64,000 nucleotides of DNA from Aestuariimicrobium soli (GCF_051192575.1 NZ_JBPJSQ010000002.1:124001-188000), one strand, 5' to 3'. Counted from the first letter of the stretch, positions 19,666 through 29,224 are shown. Made by a program: numbers and translations. Notes: generated from the letters alone by a model not told the origin.

Positions 19666-20537
19666 GCGTCATCGACACCCACCTGCACCTGTGGGATCTC
19701 GGGCGTCGTACCGACGACCCCGGCGCGTATCCGTGGCTCGGCCCGCAGCACGGGGACCTGTTCCGCGACCACCTGCCCGCCGAGGCGCGGCAGGTGCTCG
19801 ACCAGGCCGGCGTCGATCGAGCCGTGCTGGTGCAGGCCGAGGACTCCCTCGCCGAGACCGACCTGATGCTCGACTGGGCCGAGCGCCACGACTGGATCGC
19901 CGGGGTGGTCGGCTGGCTGCCGCTGCGCGATCCGGACGCCACCCGGGCCGCGCTGGCCCGCTACCACTCCCGCCCGCTGGTGGGGGTGAGGCACCTCGTG
20001 CACGACGATCCCGACGCCGGTTTCCTCGACGAGGTCGACGACGCGCTGCGCCTGGTTGCCGCCGCCGGCCTGCCGCTCGACGTGCCCGACGCGTGGCCCC
20101 GGCACTTGGCGCAGCTGACCAGGGTGGCGGAGCGTCACCCCGACCTCACCGTGGTCGTCGACCACCTCGCCAAGCCGCCGCGTGCCGGCGCGCCGGACGA
20201 GCTGGACGCCTGGGCCGAGGCCCTCGCCGGCGCCGCCGCCCGTCCGAACGTCGTCGCCAAGGTCTCGGGGCTGCAGTGCCCGACCACCACCCTGCAGAGC
20301 GCACCGCTGACCACCGAGGCGCTGCGACCGGTGCTCGACCTCGCCCTCGACCTGTTCGGCGCCGATCGGCTGCTCTACGGCGGCGACTGGCCGATGACCA
20401 CGCTCGACGCCGGAGGCTACCTGCCCCACTGGCGGGCCATTCGCGGCTGGATCGACACCCTGCCCCCGACCGAGGCCGAGGCGATCCTGGCGGGAACGGC
20501 GAGGCGGGTGTACTCGCTGGGCGCCGACCTCCCGTAG
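19662..20537 (+). CDS. Amidohydrolase family 2 protein, probable L-fuconolactonase
   Basis: 291 residues with the metal-binding HxH in DTHLHLWD at residues 5-12, VVVDHLAKPP near 165, and the terminal Asp in YGGDWPM near 243. Members of this group hydrolyse sugar lactones; here L-fuconolactone to L-fuconate fits the neighbours. It overlaps the reductase stop by ATGA. Confidence 0.82.
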   Translation: MSVIDTHLHLWDLGRRTDDPGAYPWLGPQHGDLFRDHLPAEARQVLDQAGVDRAVLVQAEDSLAETDLMLDWAERHDWIAGVVGWLPLRDPDATRAALARYHSRPLVGVRHLVHDDPDAGFLDEVDDALRLVAAAGLPLDVPDAWPRHLAQLTRVAERHPDLTVVVDHLAKPPRAGAPDELDAWAEALAGAAARPNVVAKVSGLQCPTTTLQSAPLTTEALRPVLDLALDLFGADRLLYGGDWPMTTLDAGGYLPHWRAIRGWIDTLPPTEAEAILAGTARRVYSLGADLP

Positions 20538-20548
20538 CCCCTTTCCCG

Positions 20549-20554
20549 TACTCT
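20549..20554 (+). promoter_or_regulatory. Putative -10 element of the leaderless pentapeptide-repeat gene
   Basis: TACTCT followed by 8 nt and the ATG at 20563, with no ribosome binding site. It suggests the gene is expressed apart from the sugar-acid operon 25 bp upstream. Confidence 0.4.
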
Positions 20555-20562
20555 CGTGAGCG

Positions 20563-21219
20563 ATGACCCCACGCACCAAGCCCCCCTTTCCTCCCCGCCA
20601 CGACTCGCTGACCGAGCAGGCGGAACTGGGCCCCGACGGCGTGCCCGACGATGCCCTCGTCGAGAGGCTGGCGGTGGAATCGCTGGCGCTGGAGTGGCAC
20701 AGCAGCGAGTTCGTGGAATGGGGCGCCAGCACCGTCGCCGGTGGCACGGCGGCGAACTCCGACTGGTTCAAGCCCAGTTGGTACGACCTCTCCCTGACCG
20801 GGGTCGACCTGGCCAACGCGCGCCTCACCGAGCCCGGACTGCGACGGCTCGCGTTCACCGACTGTCGCATGACCGGCTTCGACATCGCCCAGTCGGTGGT
20901 GCAGGACGCCACCTTCACGGGCTGCCTGCTCGACCTCGCCAATCTGCGGTTCGCCAAGCTCACCCGCGTGAGGTTCGTCGACTGCCGCCTGCGGGGGGCT
21001 GACCTCTCGTCCGCGCAGTTGGTCGACGTCACCTTCGAGGGCTGCGATCTCTCCGAGGTGCAGTTCCACGAACTGCGGACGACCCGGGGTGCGATCCGCG
21101 GCAGTCAGTTGACGGGCGCGAAGTCGATCGCTGGTCTGCGCGGCATGGTGATCGACCCCGTCGACCTGTTGGAACTCACCCACCAACTGGCGGCCGAGCT
21201 GGGCATCAGGATCGAATGA
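20563..21219 (+). CDS. Pentapeptide-repeat protein
   Basis: 218 residues. An N-terminal acidic segment is followed by pentapeptide repeats (A/F-D/N-L-x-x type) over about residues 78-165, for example DLANA, RLAFTDC, FDIAQ, DLANLRF and DLSEV. Such repeats form a right-handed square beta-helix; some family members mimic DNA and protect gyrase, but nothing here shows that role. It meets aroB tail to tail with a 14-bp overlap. The gene separates the fucose-type cluster from the aro operon. Confidence 0.75.
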   Translation: MTPRTKPPFPPRHDSLTEQAELGPDGVPDDALVERLAVESLALEWHSSEFVEWGASTVAGGTAANSDWFKPSWYDLSLTGVDLANARLTEPGLRRLAFTDCRMTGFDIAQSVVQDATFTGCLLDLANLRFAKLTRVRFVDCRLRGADLSSAQLVDVTFEGCDLSEVQFHELRTTRGAIRGSQLTGAKSIAGLRGMVIDPVDLLELTHQLAAELGIRIE

Positions 21220-22303
21220 GCTCGAAGCACTCGCGCAGCACGTCTTCGTGCGGTGCCTCGATCAGGTCGACCCGACCCACCTCGGGCAGGCCCACGAACC
21301 GCAGGGACGAGCCGCGGGTCTTCTTGTCCAGGCTCATGGTGGCGCGGAGCGACGCCCAGTCGGAGCCCGCGTAGCGCACGGGCAGCCCCACGGACGAGAG
21401 CACCGCTCGGTGCCGGGTCACCGTCGAGGCATCGAGCCCGAGGGTGCGGGCCGACAGTTCGGCGGCGAACACCATGCCCACACTGATGGCCTCGCCGTGC
21501 CGCCACCCGAAGTTCTCGGCCTTCTCGATCGCATGGCCCAGGGTGTGGCCGTAGTTCAGCGCCTCGCGGCCCACCCGACCGGCGGTGGAGGTCTGCTCGC
21601 GCAGGTCGGCCGAGACGGTGCTCGCCTTCACCGCGATCCCCCGGGTGATCAGCTCCGCCACCACGGGTGAGCTGACATCCTGGGCGGCCGCCGGGTCGTC
21701 CTCGACGAGACGCAGGATCTCGGGGTCGCTGATGAACCCACACTTGATCACCTCGGCCAGCCCGTTGCTGACCTCGGCGGGCGGCAGGTCGGCCAACGTG
21801 TCGAGATCGCAGAGCACGCCGCGCGGCTCCCAGAAGGCGCCAACGAGGTTCTTGCCGGCGGCCAGGTTGATGCCCGTCTTGCCGCCGACGGCGGCATCGA
21901 CCATGCCCAGGATCGAGGTGGGCATCGCGACGTAGCCGACGCCGCGCAGCCAGGTGGCGGCCACGAATCCAGCCAGATCGGTGGTCGCCCCACCGCCGAG
22001 GCCGACCACCACGTCGCTGCGGGTGAAGCCTGCGGCCGCCAGAGCGTCCCAGCAACCCGTCAGGGTGGTCGCGAACTTGGCGTGTTCACCGGTCGGCACG
22101 ATCAGCGGCAGCACCTGGATGCCGGCCGCCTCGAGCTGTTCGGTCAACCCGGCGGCGCGCTCGGTCAGGGCCTGCGGGTGCAGGATCGCCACCCTCGCGG
22201 CTCGCGATCCATCCGAGGCGACCAACTCCAAGAGGCCGGACGACGCCCCGGCCGCGATCTCCACCCGGTAGGGCTGTTCGGCCCGCACCTCGACGGTGCT
22301 CAC
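21206..22303 (-). CDS. aroB: 3-dehydroquinate synthase
   Basis: Second step of the shikimate pathway, NAD- and metal-dependent. The 365 residues show the NAD-binding GLGGGATTDLAGFVAATWLRG near 100, PTSILGMVDAAVGGKTGIN near 127, and metal ligands in NGLAEVIKCG, LNYGHTLGHAIE and WRHGEAISVGM. GTG start overlaps the aroK stop. Confidence 0.96.
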   Translation of the reverse strand: MSTVEVRAEQPYRVEIAAGASSGLLELVASDGSRAARVAILHPQALTERAAGLTEQLEAAGIQVLPLIVPTGEHAKFATTLTGCWDALAAAGFTRSDVVVGLGGGATTDLAGFVAATWLRGVGYVAMPTSILGMVDAAVGGKTGINLAAGKNLVGAFWEPRGVLCDLDTLADLPPAEVSNGLAEVIKCGFISDPEILRLVEDDPAAAQDVSSPVVAELITRGIAVKASTVSADLREQTSTAGRVGREALNYGHTLGHAIEKAENFGWRHGEAISVGMVFAAELSARTLGLDASTVTRHRAVLSSVGLPVRYAGSDWASLRATMSLDKKTRGSSLRFVGLPEVGRVDLIEAPHEDVLRECFELIRS

Positions 22304-22836
22304 GCCTCGTCCCCGGCGTGCTGGCGGGAGGCGGGGAGCAGCGAGACGATCTCGTCGACCAAGACATCAGGCCGGCGATCGGTGGTGTCGAGGGCATGGG
22401 ACGCGACCTCACGATAGAGGTGCTCGCGTTCGGTCTGCAGGCGCTCAAGATTGGCGCGCACGTCTCCGAGGACGAGGGGCCGCATCACGTTCATGCCCAC
22501 CCGACGGGTGGCATGCGTGACCGAGACCTGCAGCCAGAAGACGTCGTGGCCCGCCAGGGCGGAGCGAATGTCGTCGTTGAGCACGGCACCCCCACCCAGG
22601 GAGAGCACGCGCGCGGTCGGCTCCCCCGCCGGCCCCAGCAGTTCCAGGGTGGTGTCGCGCTCCAGGGCGCGGAAGTGGGGCTCACCGTCGTCCACGAAGA
22701 TCTCGGCAATGGTCTTGGCGGCGCGGCTCTCGATCACCTGGTCGACGTCGACGAACTCGAGCCCCAGCCGGGCGGCGGTGGCTCGCCCGAGGGTGGTCTT
22801 GCCCGAGGCGGGCGGGCCCACGAAGACGATGGTCAT
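22300..22836 (-). CDS. aroK: Shikimate kinase
   Basis: Phosphorylates shikimate at O3. The 178 residues have the Walker A GPPASGKTTLGR at residues 7-18, FVDVDQVIE, IAEIFVDDGEPHFRALE, and the shikimate-binding LSLGGGAVL near 80. Overlaps both neighbours by 4 bp. Confidence 0.95.
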   Translation of the reverse strand: MTIVFVGPPASGKTTLGRATAARLGLEFVDVDQVIESRAAKTIAEIFVDDGEPHFRALERDTTLELLGPAGEPTARVLSLGGGAVLNDDIRSALAGHDVFWLQVSVTHATRRVGMNVMRPLVLGDVRANLERLQTEREHLYREVASHALDTTDRRPDVLVDEIVSLLPASRQHAGDEA

Positions 22837-24026
22837 GCCAGTCCCCGCGCATCCACGTCGGCCAGGTAGGCCTCGAGGTTGCGGCGGGTCTCGTCGACGG
22901 AGTCGCCCCCGAACTTCTCCAGCGCGGCCTCGGCCAGCACCAACGCCACCATGGCCTCGGCCACCACGCCGGCGGCCGGCACGGCGCAGACGTCGGAGCG
23001 CTGGTGGTGGGCCTTGGCTGCCTCACCGGTGGCGACGTCGATGGTGCGCAGGGCCCGGGGAACGGTCGCGATCGGCTTCATGGCGGCCCGCACCCGCAGC
23101 AGTTCTCCGGTGCTCATGCCACCCTCGGTGCCGCCCGAGTGGTGGCTCAGTCGGTGGATGCCGTCGCCCTCGCCCGCAGGCGCGATCTCGTCGTGGGCCT
23201 GCGACCCGCGCACCCGCGCGAGGTCGAAGCCGTCGCCCAGCTCGACCCCCTTGATCGCCTGGATGCCCATCAGTGCGTAGGCCAGCTTCGCGTCGAGCCG
23301 CCGGTCGCCCGAACTGTGCGACCCCAGGCCCGGCGGCAGCCCCCACGCGAGCACCTCGACCACCCCGCCGAGGGTGTCGCCCTCGCGATGGCAGGCCTCG
23401 ACCTCGGCCTGCATGGCGGCCGATGCCTCGGGGTCGAAGCAGCGCACGGGGTCAGCGTCGATGGCCGCGAGGTCACCAAGCGTCGGGTACAGCCCCTTCG
23501 CGGCCTTCACGGGCCCGAGCTCGACGACATGGCTGAGCACCGTGACGCCGAGTGCCTGCTGCAGGAAGGCTTTCGCGATGGCGCCGAGAGCCACCCGGGC
23601 GGCCGTCTCGCGGGCCGACGCGCGCTCGAGAATCGGGCGGGCCTCGTCGAAGGCGTACTTCTGCATGCCCGCGAGGTCGGCATGGCCGGGCCGGGGGCGG
23701 GTCAGCGGGGCGTTGCGGGCCTGCTCGGCCAGCACCTCGGCGTCGACCTCTTCGGGGTTCATCACCTCGACCCACTTGGGCCACTCGGTGTTGCCGATTG
23801 TCAGCGCGATGGGCGACCCCAGGGTCTCACCGTGGCGGAAGCCGCCCAGCAGGGTGAGGGCGTCGGCCTCGAACTTCATCCGCGCACCTCGACCCACGCC
23901 GAGCCGGCGACGGGCGAGGTCATTCTGGATGTCGGCGCCGGAGATCTTCACGTGGGCCGGGATGCCCTCCATCGTGGCGACCAGCGCTTGGCCGTGGGAC
24001 TCCCCCGCCGTCAGGTAACGCAACAT
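22833..24026 (-). CDS. aroC: Chorismate synthase
   Basis: Last common step to aromatic amino acids, needing reduced FMN. 397 residues with GESHGQALVA near residue 8, GHADLAGMQKY near 115, and the signature motifs SHSSGDRR and SGGTEGGMSTGE. ATG lies 12 bp after the aroE stop; the start of aroK overlaps its stop. Confidence 0.96.
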   Translation of the reverse strand: MLRYLTAGESHGQALVATMEGIPAHVKISGADIQNDLARRRLGVGRGARMKFEADALTLLGGFRHGETLGSPIALTIGNTEWPKWVEVMNPEEVDAEVLAEQARNAPLTRPRPGHADLAGMQKYAFDEARPILERASARETAARVALGAIAKAFLQQALGVTVLSHVVELGPVKAAKGLYPTLGDLAAIDADPVRCFDPEASAAMQAEVEACHREGDTLGGVVEVLAWGLPPGLGSHSSGDRRLDAKLAYALMGIQAIKGVELGDGFDLARVRGSQAHDEIAPAGEGDGIHRLSHHSGGTEGGMSTGELLRVRAAMKPIATVPRALRTIDVATGEAAKAHHQRSDVCAVPAAGVVAEAMVALVLAEAALEKFGGDSVDETRRNLEAYLADVDARGLA

Positions 24027-24038
24027 GGGCTGAGTCTT

Positions 24039-24911
24039 TCAGATGTGGTTTCGGGCCGTCATCGCGTCTTGCGCGGCGCCGCGCAGCAACGCGAACGTGA
24101 CCTCGGCGCCGGTGTGCCAACGCACCTGCTCGACGGCCTGCCCCGCCAGCAGGTCGAGCCCGTTGAGCACCAGGGCACCGCGGGCCGCGGCGGCCTGCGC
24201 CAACGGGGTCGGCCAGGGGTCGTAGACGGAGTCGAAGACCACCGGCGCGAGCGCGGCGAGCAGTTCGGCGTACGGGGTTGCCCCGACCGCCGGCACCGTC
24301 GACACCACGAGATCGGACGACGCGCCACCCGCCATTTCGGCCAGTTCGGCCAGCGCGCGCGGGGTCACCTGCACCCCCAACTCGGCGCCGAGCTCGACCA
24401 GGCCGCGGGCTCGTCCGGGGTCGCGGGCCAGCACGACCACTGCACGCACGCCCAGCCGGGCCAACCCGACCATTGCCGAACGGGCCGTGGCGCCGTTGCC
24501 GACCAGGGTGGCCGTGGACAGGTCGCCCAGCCCGTGGGCCGCGAACGCGACGCCGTAGCCGGGTACGTCGGTGTTGCGGACGATCGCCCCGCCCCGGGCG
24601 CCGGCGTCACGCACCCAGGTGTTGGCGGCGCCGGTGAGCCGGACGACGTCGTCGGGTTCGCCGAGCGCGACCAGATCGTCCTTGTGCGGGGCGGTCACGC
24701 TCAGGGCCCGCCAGTGGGGCTCGAGGCCCCGCACGAAGTCCGCCACCTGCCCGGGGGCGACGTCGACGGCCTCGTAGTGCCAGTCGAGCCCCACCTCGGC
24801 ATAGGCGGCGCGGTGGATCGCCGGAGACAGCGAGTGCCCGACCGGGTGGCCGATGACGGCACAGGTGGTGGGGGCGCTCGCCGCGTCACCCCCTGCGTTC
24901 GGGGTCAGCAC
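24039..24911 (-). CDS. aroE: Shikimate dehydrogenase
   Basis: Reduces 3-dehydroshikimate with NADPH. 290 residues: shikimate-binding GHPVGHSLSPAIHRAAY near residue 22, VTAPHKDDLV near 76, NTDVPGYG near 116 and cofactor loop LVGNGATARSAM near 140. GTG at 24911 overlaps the mltG stop region and has AAGGGC just upstream. The much longer frame reading upstream runs over mltG in the wrong phase and is not coding. Confidence 0.93.
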   Translation of the reverse strand: MLTPNAGGDAASAPTTCAVIGHPVGHSLSPAIHRAAYAEVGLDWHYEAVDVAPGQVADFVRGLEPHWRALSVTAPHKDDLVALGEPDDVVRLTGAANTWVRDAGARGGAIVRNTDVPGYGVAFAAHGLGDLSTATLVGNGATARSAMVGLARLGVRAVVVLARDPGRARGLVELGAELGVQVTPRALAELAEMAGGASSDLVVSTVPAVGATPYAELLAALAPVVFDSVYDPWPTPLAQAAAARGALVLNGLDLLAGQAVEQVRWHTGAEVTFALLRGAAQDAMTARNHI

Positions 24912-26026
24912 TTGCCCTTGTGAGCCTGGCACCAGGCCTGGAACTTCTTCACGTTGGCGTTGTGCTCGGCCAAGGTCTTGGCGAAAGCCGTCTCGCCGGT
25001 GTCGGGGTCGATCACCACGAAGTACAGGTAGTCCGACTTGGTCGGGTTCACGGCCGCCGTCAGGGCCAACTTGCCGGGGTTGCTCACCGGCCCCGGCGGC
25101 AGCCCCTTGTTCGTGTAGGTGTTGTAGGGCGACTTGACCTGGCGCTCGGCGTCGGTGGTGGTCAGGCGGCCCTTGATGTTGTTGGCGTAGACGATGGTGG
25201 CGTCCGAGCCCAGGGGCATGCCCGCCTTCAGGCGGTTGTAGAAGACCCCGGTCACCAGCGCCAGGTCTTTCTCGCCACGCACCTCCTTCTCGGCGATGGA
25301 GGCGACGATCAGCGCCTGGTACGGCGTGACGCCGGCGGCCTTGGCGCGATCCTCGAAGTTCAGCTCGGTGAGCACGGTGGTGAACTGCTTGACCTGCGCC
25401 TGACCGAGTTCCGCGGCCGTGGGCGAGTCGTCGACCTCGTAGGTCTCGGGGTACATGATGCCCTCGGCATTGCCCGCAGGAACCCAGGCGGGCGCACCCA
25501 GGGCCTTGGTGTTCTTCTCGACCGCGGCCATGTCGGCCTGCTTGATCTTGGTGGCCTTCTCGATGATGGGCCACTGCTCGGTGAGGCGCAGGCCCTCCGG
25601 CAGGGTGACGCGGGTGCGTTCGATGTTCTGGGGATCGGCGAGGTAGTTGAAGGCGGCCTCGGCCGAGATCTGGGTGCGCATCTTGTAGCGACCGGCCTGG
25701 ATGTCCTTCGAGCCGGCCTCGGCGGCGGTGACCTTGCGCCACGGCTTCATCGACTTGATGACGCCCGCGTCGAGCAGGATGAACCCGATCTGGTTCATGC
25801 CCGCGCCGCGGGGAACGGTCACCTCGATGGTGGCCACACCCTCGGAGCCGAGGTAGTCGTCGGTGGTGCGGTAGGCGATGTAGGCCTTGTTCGCGTAGTG
25901 GTAGCCGGCCCACCCGCCGCCGACGAGCACCGCCAGCGAGAGCAGCACGGCGAAGGTGCTCCGCGCGTGGTAGAACACCTTCTTCCAGTTGAACTTGCGC
26001 TCGTTGTCGACGAACAGTCCGCTCAC
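24905..26026 (-). CDS. mltG: Endolytic murein transglycosylase MltG
   Basis: Cuts nascent glycan strands at the membrane. 373 residues: a cytoplasmic start, one membrane helix (VLLSLAVLVGGGWAGYHY, near 31-48), a LysM-like region, then the YceG domain with EGIMYPETYEV, the catalytic Glu in VASIAEKEV near residue 248 and the segment GLPPGPVSNPG. GTG start overlaps the ruvX stop as GTGA. Confidence 0.94.
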   Translation of the reverse strand: MSGLFVDNERKFNWKKVFYHARSTFAVLLSLAVLVGGGWAGYHYANKAYIAYRTTDDYLGSEGVATIEVTVPRGAGMNQIGFILLDAGVIKSMKPWRKVTAAEAGSKDIQAGRYKMRTQISAEAAFNYLADPQNIERTRVTLPEGLRLTEQWPIIEKATKIKQADMAAVEKNTKALGAPAWVPAGNAEGIMYPETYEVDDSPTAAELGQAQVKQFTTVLTELNFEDRAKAAGVTPYQALIVASIAEKEVRGEKDLALVTGVFYNRLKAGMPLGSDATIVYANNIKGRLTTTDAERQVKSPYNTYTNKGLPPGPVSNPGKLALTAAVNPTKSDYLYFVVIDPDTGETAFAKTLAEHNANVKKFQAWCQAHKGKC

Positions 26027-26532
26027 TCGGCGCCCCTTCCGATGTCGTGGCCCGCGTTCTGACCCATGCTCTGGCCCGTGTGCTGGCGCCGTGCCTCCAA
26101 CGCCTGCTCCAGAATGCCGACAGCGGCCGCCTGGTCGATGATCCCGCGCCGCTGGCGGGCGTTCTTGCCCGCTTGGGCGAGTCTACGTGACGCCTCCGCG
26201 GTGCTCATCCGCTCGTCGACCAGCACCACCGGCACCGGGGCCACCGTCGTCCGCAACTCGGCGAGCACGCCGCGCATGAACTCGACCGCCGGGCCCTCCT
26301 TGCCGGCCAGGTTCCTGGGCCAGCCCAGCACCACCTCGACGGGGTCGTACTCGGCGACCAGGGCGGCCACCCTGCGGAACGGCTGGTCCTTGGCGGGGAT
26401 GGTCTCGACGGGGTACGCCATCAGCCCGTCGGGGTCGCAGTAGGCGACCCCGACGCGGGCCTTGCCCCAGTCGAAACACAGCCGGATGCCGCGCTGGTCC
26501 CCCAGGGCGGCCCCCACCTCGGGTAGCTCCAT
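26023..26532 (-). CDS. ruvX: Holliday junction resolvase-like protein RuvX (YqgF)
   Basis: 169 residues with an RNase H-like fold: first acidic site in FDWGKARVGVAY, then VVLGWPRNLAGKEG and VDERMSTAEA. The family is linked to pre-16S rRNA end processing as well as to recombination. The C-terminal 20 residues are a Gln/Gly/His-rich extension with a QxxGQxxG pattern. ATG at 26532, 16 bp after alaS, is chosen over upstream codons lying within alaS. Confidence 0.9.
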   Translation of the reverse strand: MELPEVGAALGDQRGIRLCFDWGKARVGVAYCDPDGLMAYPVETIPAKDQPFRRVAALVAEYDPVEVVLGWPRNLAGKEGPAVEFMRGVLAELRTTVAPVPVVLVDERMSTAEASRRLAQAGKNARQRRGIIDQAAAVGILEQALEARRQHTGQSMGQNAGHDIGRGAE

Positions 26533-26548
26533 GCCCGGCGCCCTGCCG

Positions 26549-29224
26549 TCAGCCGAGCGCCGCGGCGATGGCCGCCAGGGCGTCGGCGGCACCGGCACCG
26601 TTGGTGCCACCGCCCTGGGCCAGGTCGTCCTTGCCGCCGCCCCGACCGCTCAACGGCACCGCGCCGACGCCGACCAGCTGGCCGGCCTTGGCGCCCAACT
26701 CGCGGGCGGCCGCGGTGGTGGCGACCACCAGGGCGGGCTTGTCGGCAGTGCCGCCGACGGCCGCGACCACGGCCGCCTGCTCACCGAGTCGTCCGCGCAG
26801 GTCGGTGACCAGTCCACGCAGGTCGTTCCCGCCCACCCCGGGCACCTCGACGGCCAACAGCTGGTACTGACCCACGGTGCGCACCTGCTGCAGCAGGGCA
26901 CCCGCCTCGGCCTTCAACTGCTCGGCCCTGAGGTCGGCGATCTGCTTCTCGGCCTGCTTGAGGTCGGCCACCAGCTTGCTGACCCGTTCGGTCAACTGGT
27001 CGGGCTGCACCTTGAGAATCTCGCTGAGCCCGTGCACGAGGGCGCGCTCGCCGGCCAGGTGGGTGAAGGCGTCGGTCGACACCAGGGCCTCAACGCGCCG
27101 CGCCCCCGACCCGATGGACTGCTCGCCCAGCAGGGTCATCAGCCCGATCTGGGACGACGTCTGCACGTGCGTGCCACCGCACAACTCACGCGACCACGGC
27201 CCGCCCAGTTCGACCATGCGGACGATCGGCGGGTACTTCTCGCCGAACATCGCCATGGCACCGAGGGCCTTGGCCTCCTCCAGCGGCATCTGGGCGTCAG
27301 TGACGACCAGGTTCTCCTTGATGGCGAGGTTGCAGCGTTCCTCGATCTCGGCGCGCAGCGCGTCCGAGAGGCCCCCCTGGGCGGCGTAGTCGAAGCGCAG
27401 GTAGCCGGGCTTGTTGTACGAGCCGGCCTGGGTCGCGCCCTGACCGACGAGCTCGCGCAGCGCGGCGTGCAGCACATGGGTCGCCGTGTGCGCTTGGCAG
27501 GAGCCGAGTCGGTGGGCGGCATCGACGGCCGCCTCGACCTGGTCGCCCACCGCCAGGTCACCGTTGACGGCAACCTTGTGCACCACCAGCCCCGGCACGG
27601 GGCGCTGCACGTCGAGCACCTCGAGGTCGAAGCCGCCCGCGCGAATCACTCCGGCGTCGGCATCCTGACCGCCCGACTCGGCGTAGAAGCTGGTCTCGTC
27701 GAGCACGACCTCGACGACCGAACCGGCCGCGGCGTGGTCGACGACGCTGCCTTCGGCGATGATGCCTCGCACCCGCGTGGGCACGACCAGATCGGTGTAG
27801 CCCAGGAACGGGGTCTCACCGGCATCGCGCAGGCCACGGTAGACATCGACGTTGACCGCCGCGCCGCCCTTCTTCGCCTTGGCGTCGGCCTTCGCCCGGG
27901 CCCGCTGCTCGCCCATCAGGCGGGTGAACTCGTCGCGGTCGACCGACAGGCCCTGCTCGGCCGCCATCTCGAGCGTGAGATCGATCGGGAAACCGTAGGT
28001 GTCGTGCAACTGGAAGGCCTTCTCGCCGGCCAGGGTGCTGCCGTGGGCTCCGCGCACCTCGGCGGCCGCAGTCTCGAACAGCTGGGTGCCGCTGGCCAGG
28101 GTGCGCGAGAAGGACGCCTCCTCGGCGGCCGCGGCCAGGCTCACCTGCTCCCATGTGGCGTCGATCTCGGGATAGGTCTCGTTCATCACCCGGCGCGACA
28201 CGTCGAGCAACTCGACGAGCGACTCGCCGGTGTAGCCCAGCAGCCGCATCGAGCGGACGCTACGGCGCAGCAGCCGGCGCAGCACGTAGCCGCGCGCCTC
28301 GTTGCCCGGACGAACCCCGTCGCTCATCAGCATCAGCCCCGAGCGCACGTGGTCAGCGATCACGCGCAGGCGCACGTCGTCGTCGGCATTCGCCCCGTAG
28401 GACTTGCCGGCCAGTTCGGCCGCACGGTCGATGACCGGCGCCACCTGGTCGATCTCGTACAGGTTGTGCTTGCCCTGCAGCAGGGTGGCGATCCGCTCGA
28501 GCCCGGCACCGGTGTCGATGTTCTTGGTGGGCAGCTCGCGGGCGACGTCGAAGTCGTCCTTGCGACGCACCGCCGACAATTCCTCCTGCTGGAAGACGTT
28601 GTTCCAGATCTCGAGGTAGCGCTCATCGTTGACGTCGGGGCCACCGGCGGGGCCGAACTCGGGCCCGCGGTCGTAGAAGACCTCGGAGTCGGGGCCGCCG
28701 GGGCCGGGGACGCCCATGTGCCAATAGTTCTCGGAGAGGTCGCGGCGCCAGATGCGCTCGTCCGGCATGCCGATCGAGCGCCAGATCTCGAGCGCCTCCA
28801 CGTCACCCTCGGGGTAGGCCGGGTGGAAGCCGGGGCCCAGCACCGACACGGAGATCTTCTCGGGGTCGAAGCCCAGGTTGCCGTCGTCCACCGGGCCGGT
28901 GAGGAACTCCCACGTCCACGGGATCACCTCGGCCTTGAAGTAGTCGCCGAACGAGAAGTTGCCGAGCATCTGGAAGAAGGTGCCGTGGCGGGTGGTCTTG
29001 CCGACCTCGTCGATGTCGAGGGTGCGGATGCACTTCTGGATCGACACGGCGCGCTTCCAGGGCACCGGCACCTCGCCGGTGAAGTAGGGAACCATCGGCA
29101 CCATGCCGGCCACCACGAACAGCAGGTTGGGGTCGTTGTGCACGAGCGGCACGCTGGGCACGACGGCGTGGTCGTGCCTGCGGAAGAACTCGACGTAGCG
29201 GCGGCCAACTTCTGCGGTCTTCAT
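26549..29224 (-). CDS. alaS: Alanine--tRNA ligase
   Basis: Class II synthetase of 891 residues: aminoacylation domain with RHGTFFQMLGNFSFGDYFK near residue 80, the editing domain with zinc-binding HTATHVLHAAL near 582 and CGGTH near 680, and a C-terminal C-Ala domain ending in a Gly-rich GGRGGGKDDLAQGGG. ATG at 29224 has AGGA upstream. First gene of the alaS-ruvX-mltG-aroE-aroC-aroK-aroB run. Confidence 0.97.
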   Translation of the reverse strand: MKTAEVGRRYVEFFRRHDHAVVPSVPLVHNDPNLLFVVAGMVPMVPYFTGEVPVPWKRAVSIQKCIRTLDIDEVGKTTRHGTFFQMLGNFSFGDYFKAEVIPWTWEFLTGPVDDGNLGFDPEKISVSVLGPGFHPAYPEGDVEALEIWRSIGMPDERIWRRDLSENYWHMGVPGPGGPDSEVFYDRGPEFGPAGGPDVNDERYLEIWNNVFQQEELSAVRRKDDFDVARELPTKNIDTGAGLERIATLLQGKHNLYEIDQVAPVIDRAAELAGKSYGANADDDVRLRVIADHVRSGLMLMSDGVRPGNEARGYVLRRLLRRSVRSMRLLGYTGESLVELLDVSRRVMNETYPEIDATWEQVSLAAAAEEASFSRTLASGTQLFETAAAEVRGAHGSTLAGEKAFQLHDTYGFPIDLTLEMAAEQGLSVDRDEFTRLMGEQRARAKADAKAKKGGAAVNVDVYRGLRDAGETPFLGYTDLVVPTRVRGIIAEGSVVDHAAAGSVVEVVLDETSFYAESGGQDADAGVIRAGGFDLEVLDVQRPVPGLVVHKVAVNGDLAVGDQVEAAVDAAHRLGSCQAHTATHVLHAALRELVGQGATQAGSYNKPGYLRFDYAAQGGLSDALRAEIEERCNLAIKENLVVTDAQMPLEEAKALGAMAMFGEKYPPIVRMVELGGPWSRELCGGTHVQTSSQIGLMTLLGEQSIGSGARRVEALVSTDAFTHLAGERALVHGLSEILKVQPDQLTERVSKLVADLKQAEKQIADLRAEQLKAEAGALLQQVRTVGQYQLLAVEVPGVGGNDLRGLVTDLRGRLGEQAAVVAAVGGTADKPALVVATTAAARELGAKAGQLVGVGAVPLSGRGGGKDDLAQGGGTNGAGAADALAAIAAALG

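Noticed and set aside
24912..25913. In-frame upstream extension of aroE, and similar ones for hisC (to 53995), hisD (to 55029) and ruvA (to 46432)
   Set aside because: These run over real neighbouring genes in another frame. Family length, ribosome binding sites and stop/start overlaps place the true starts downstream.
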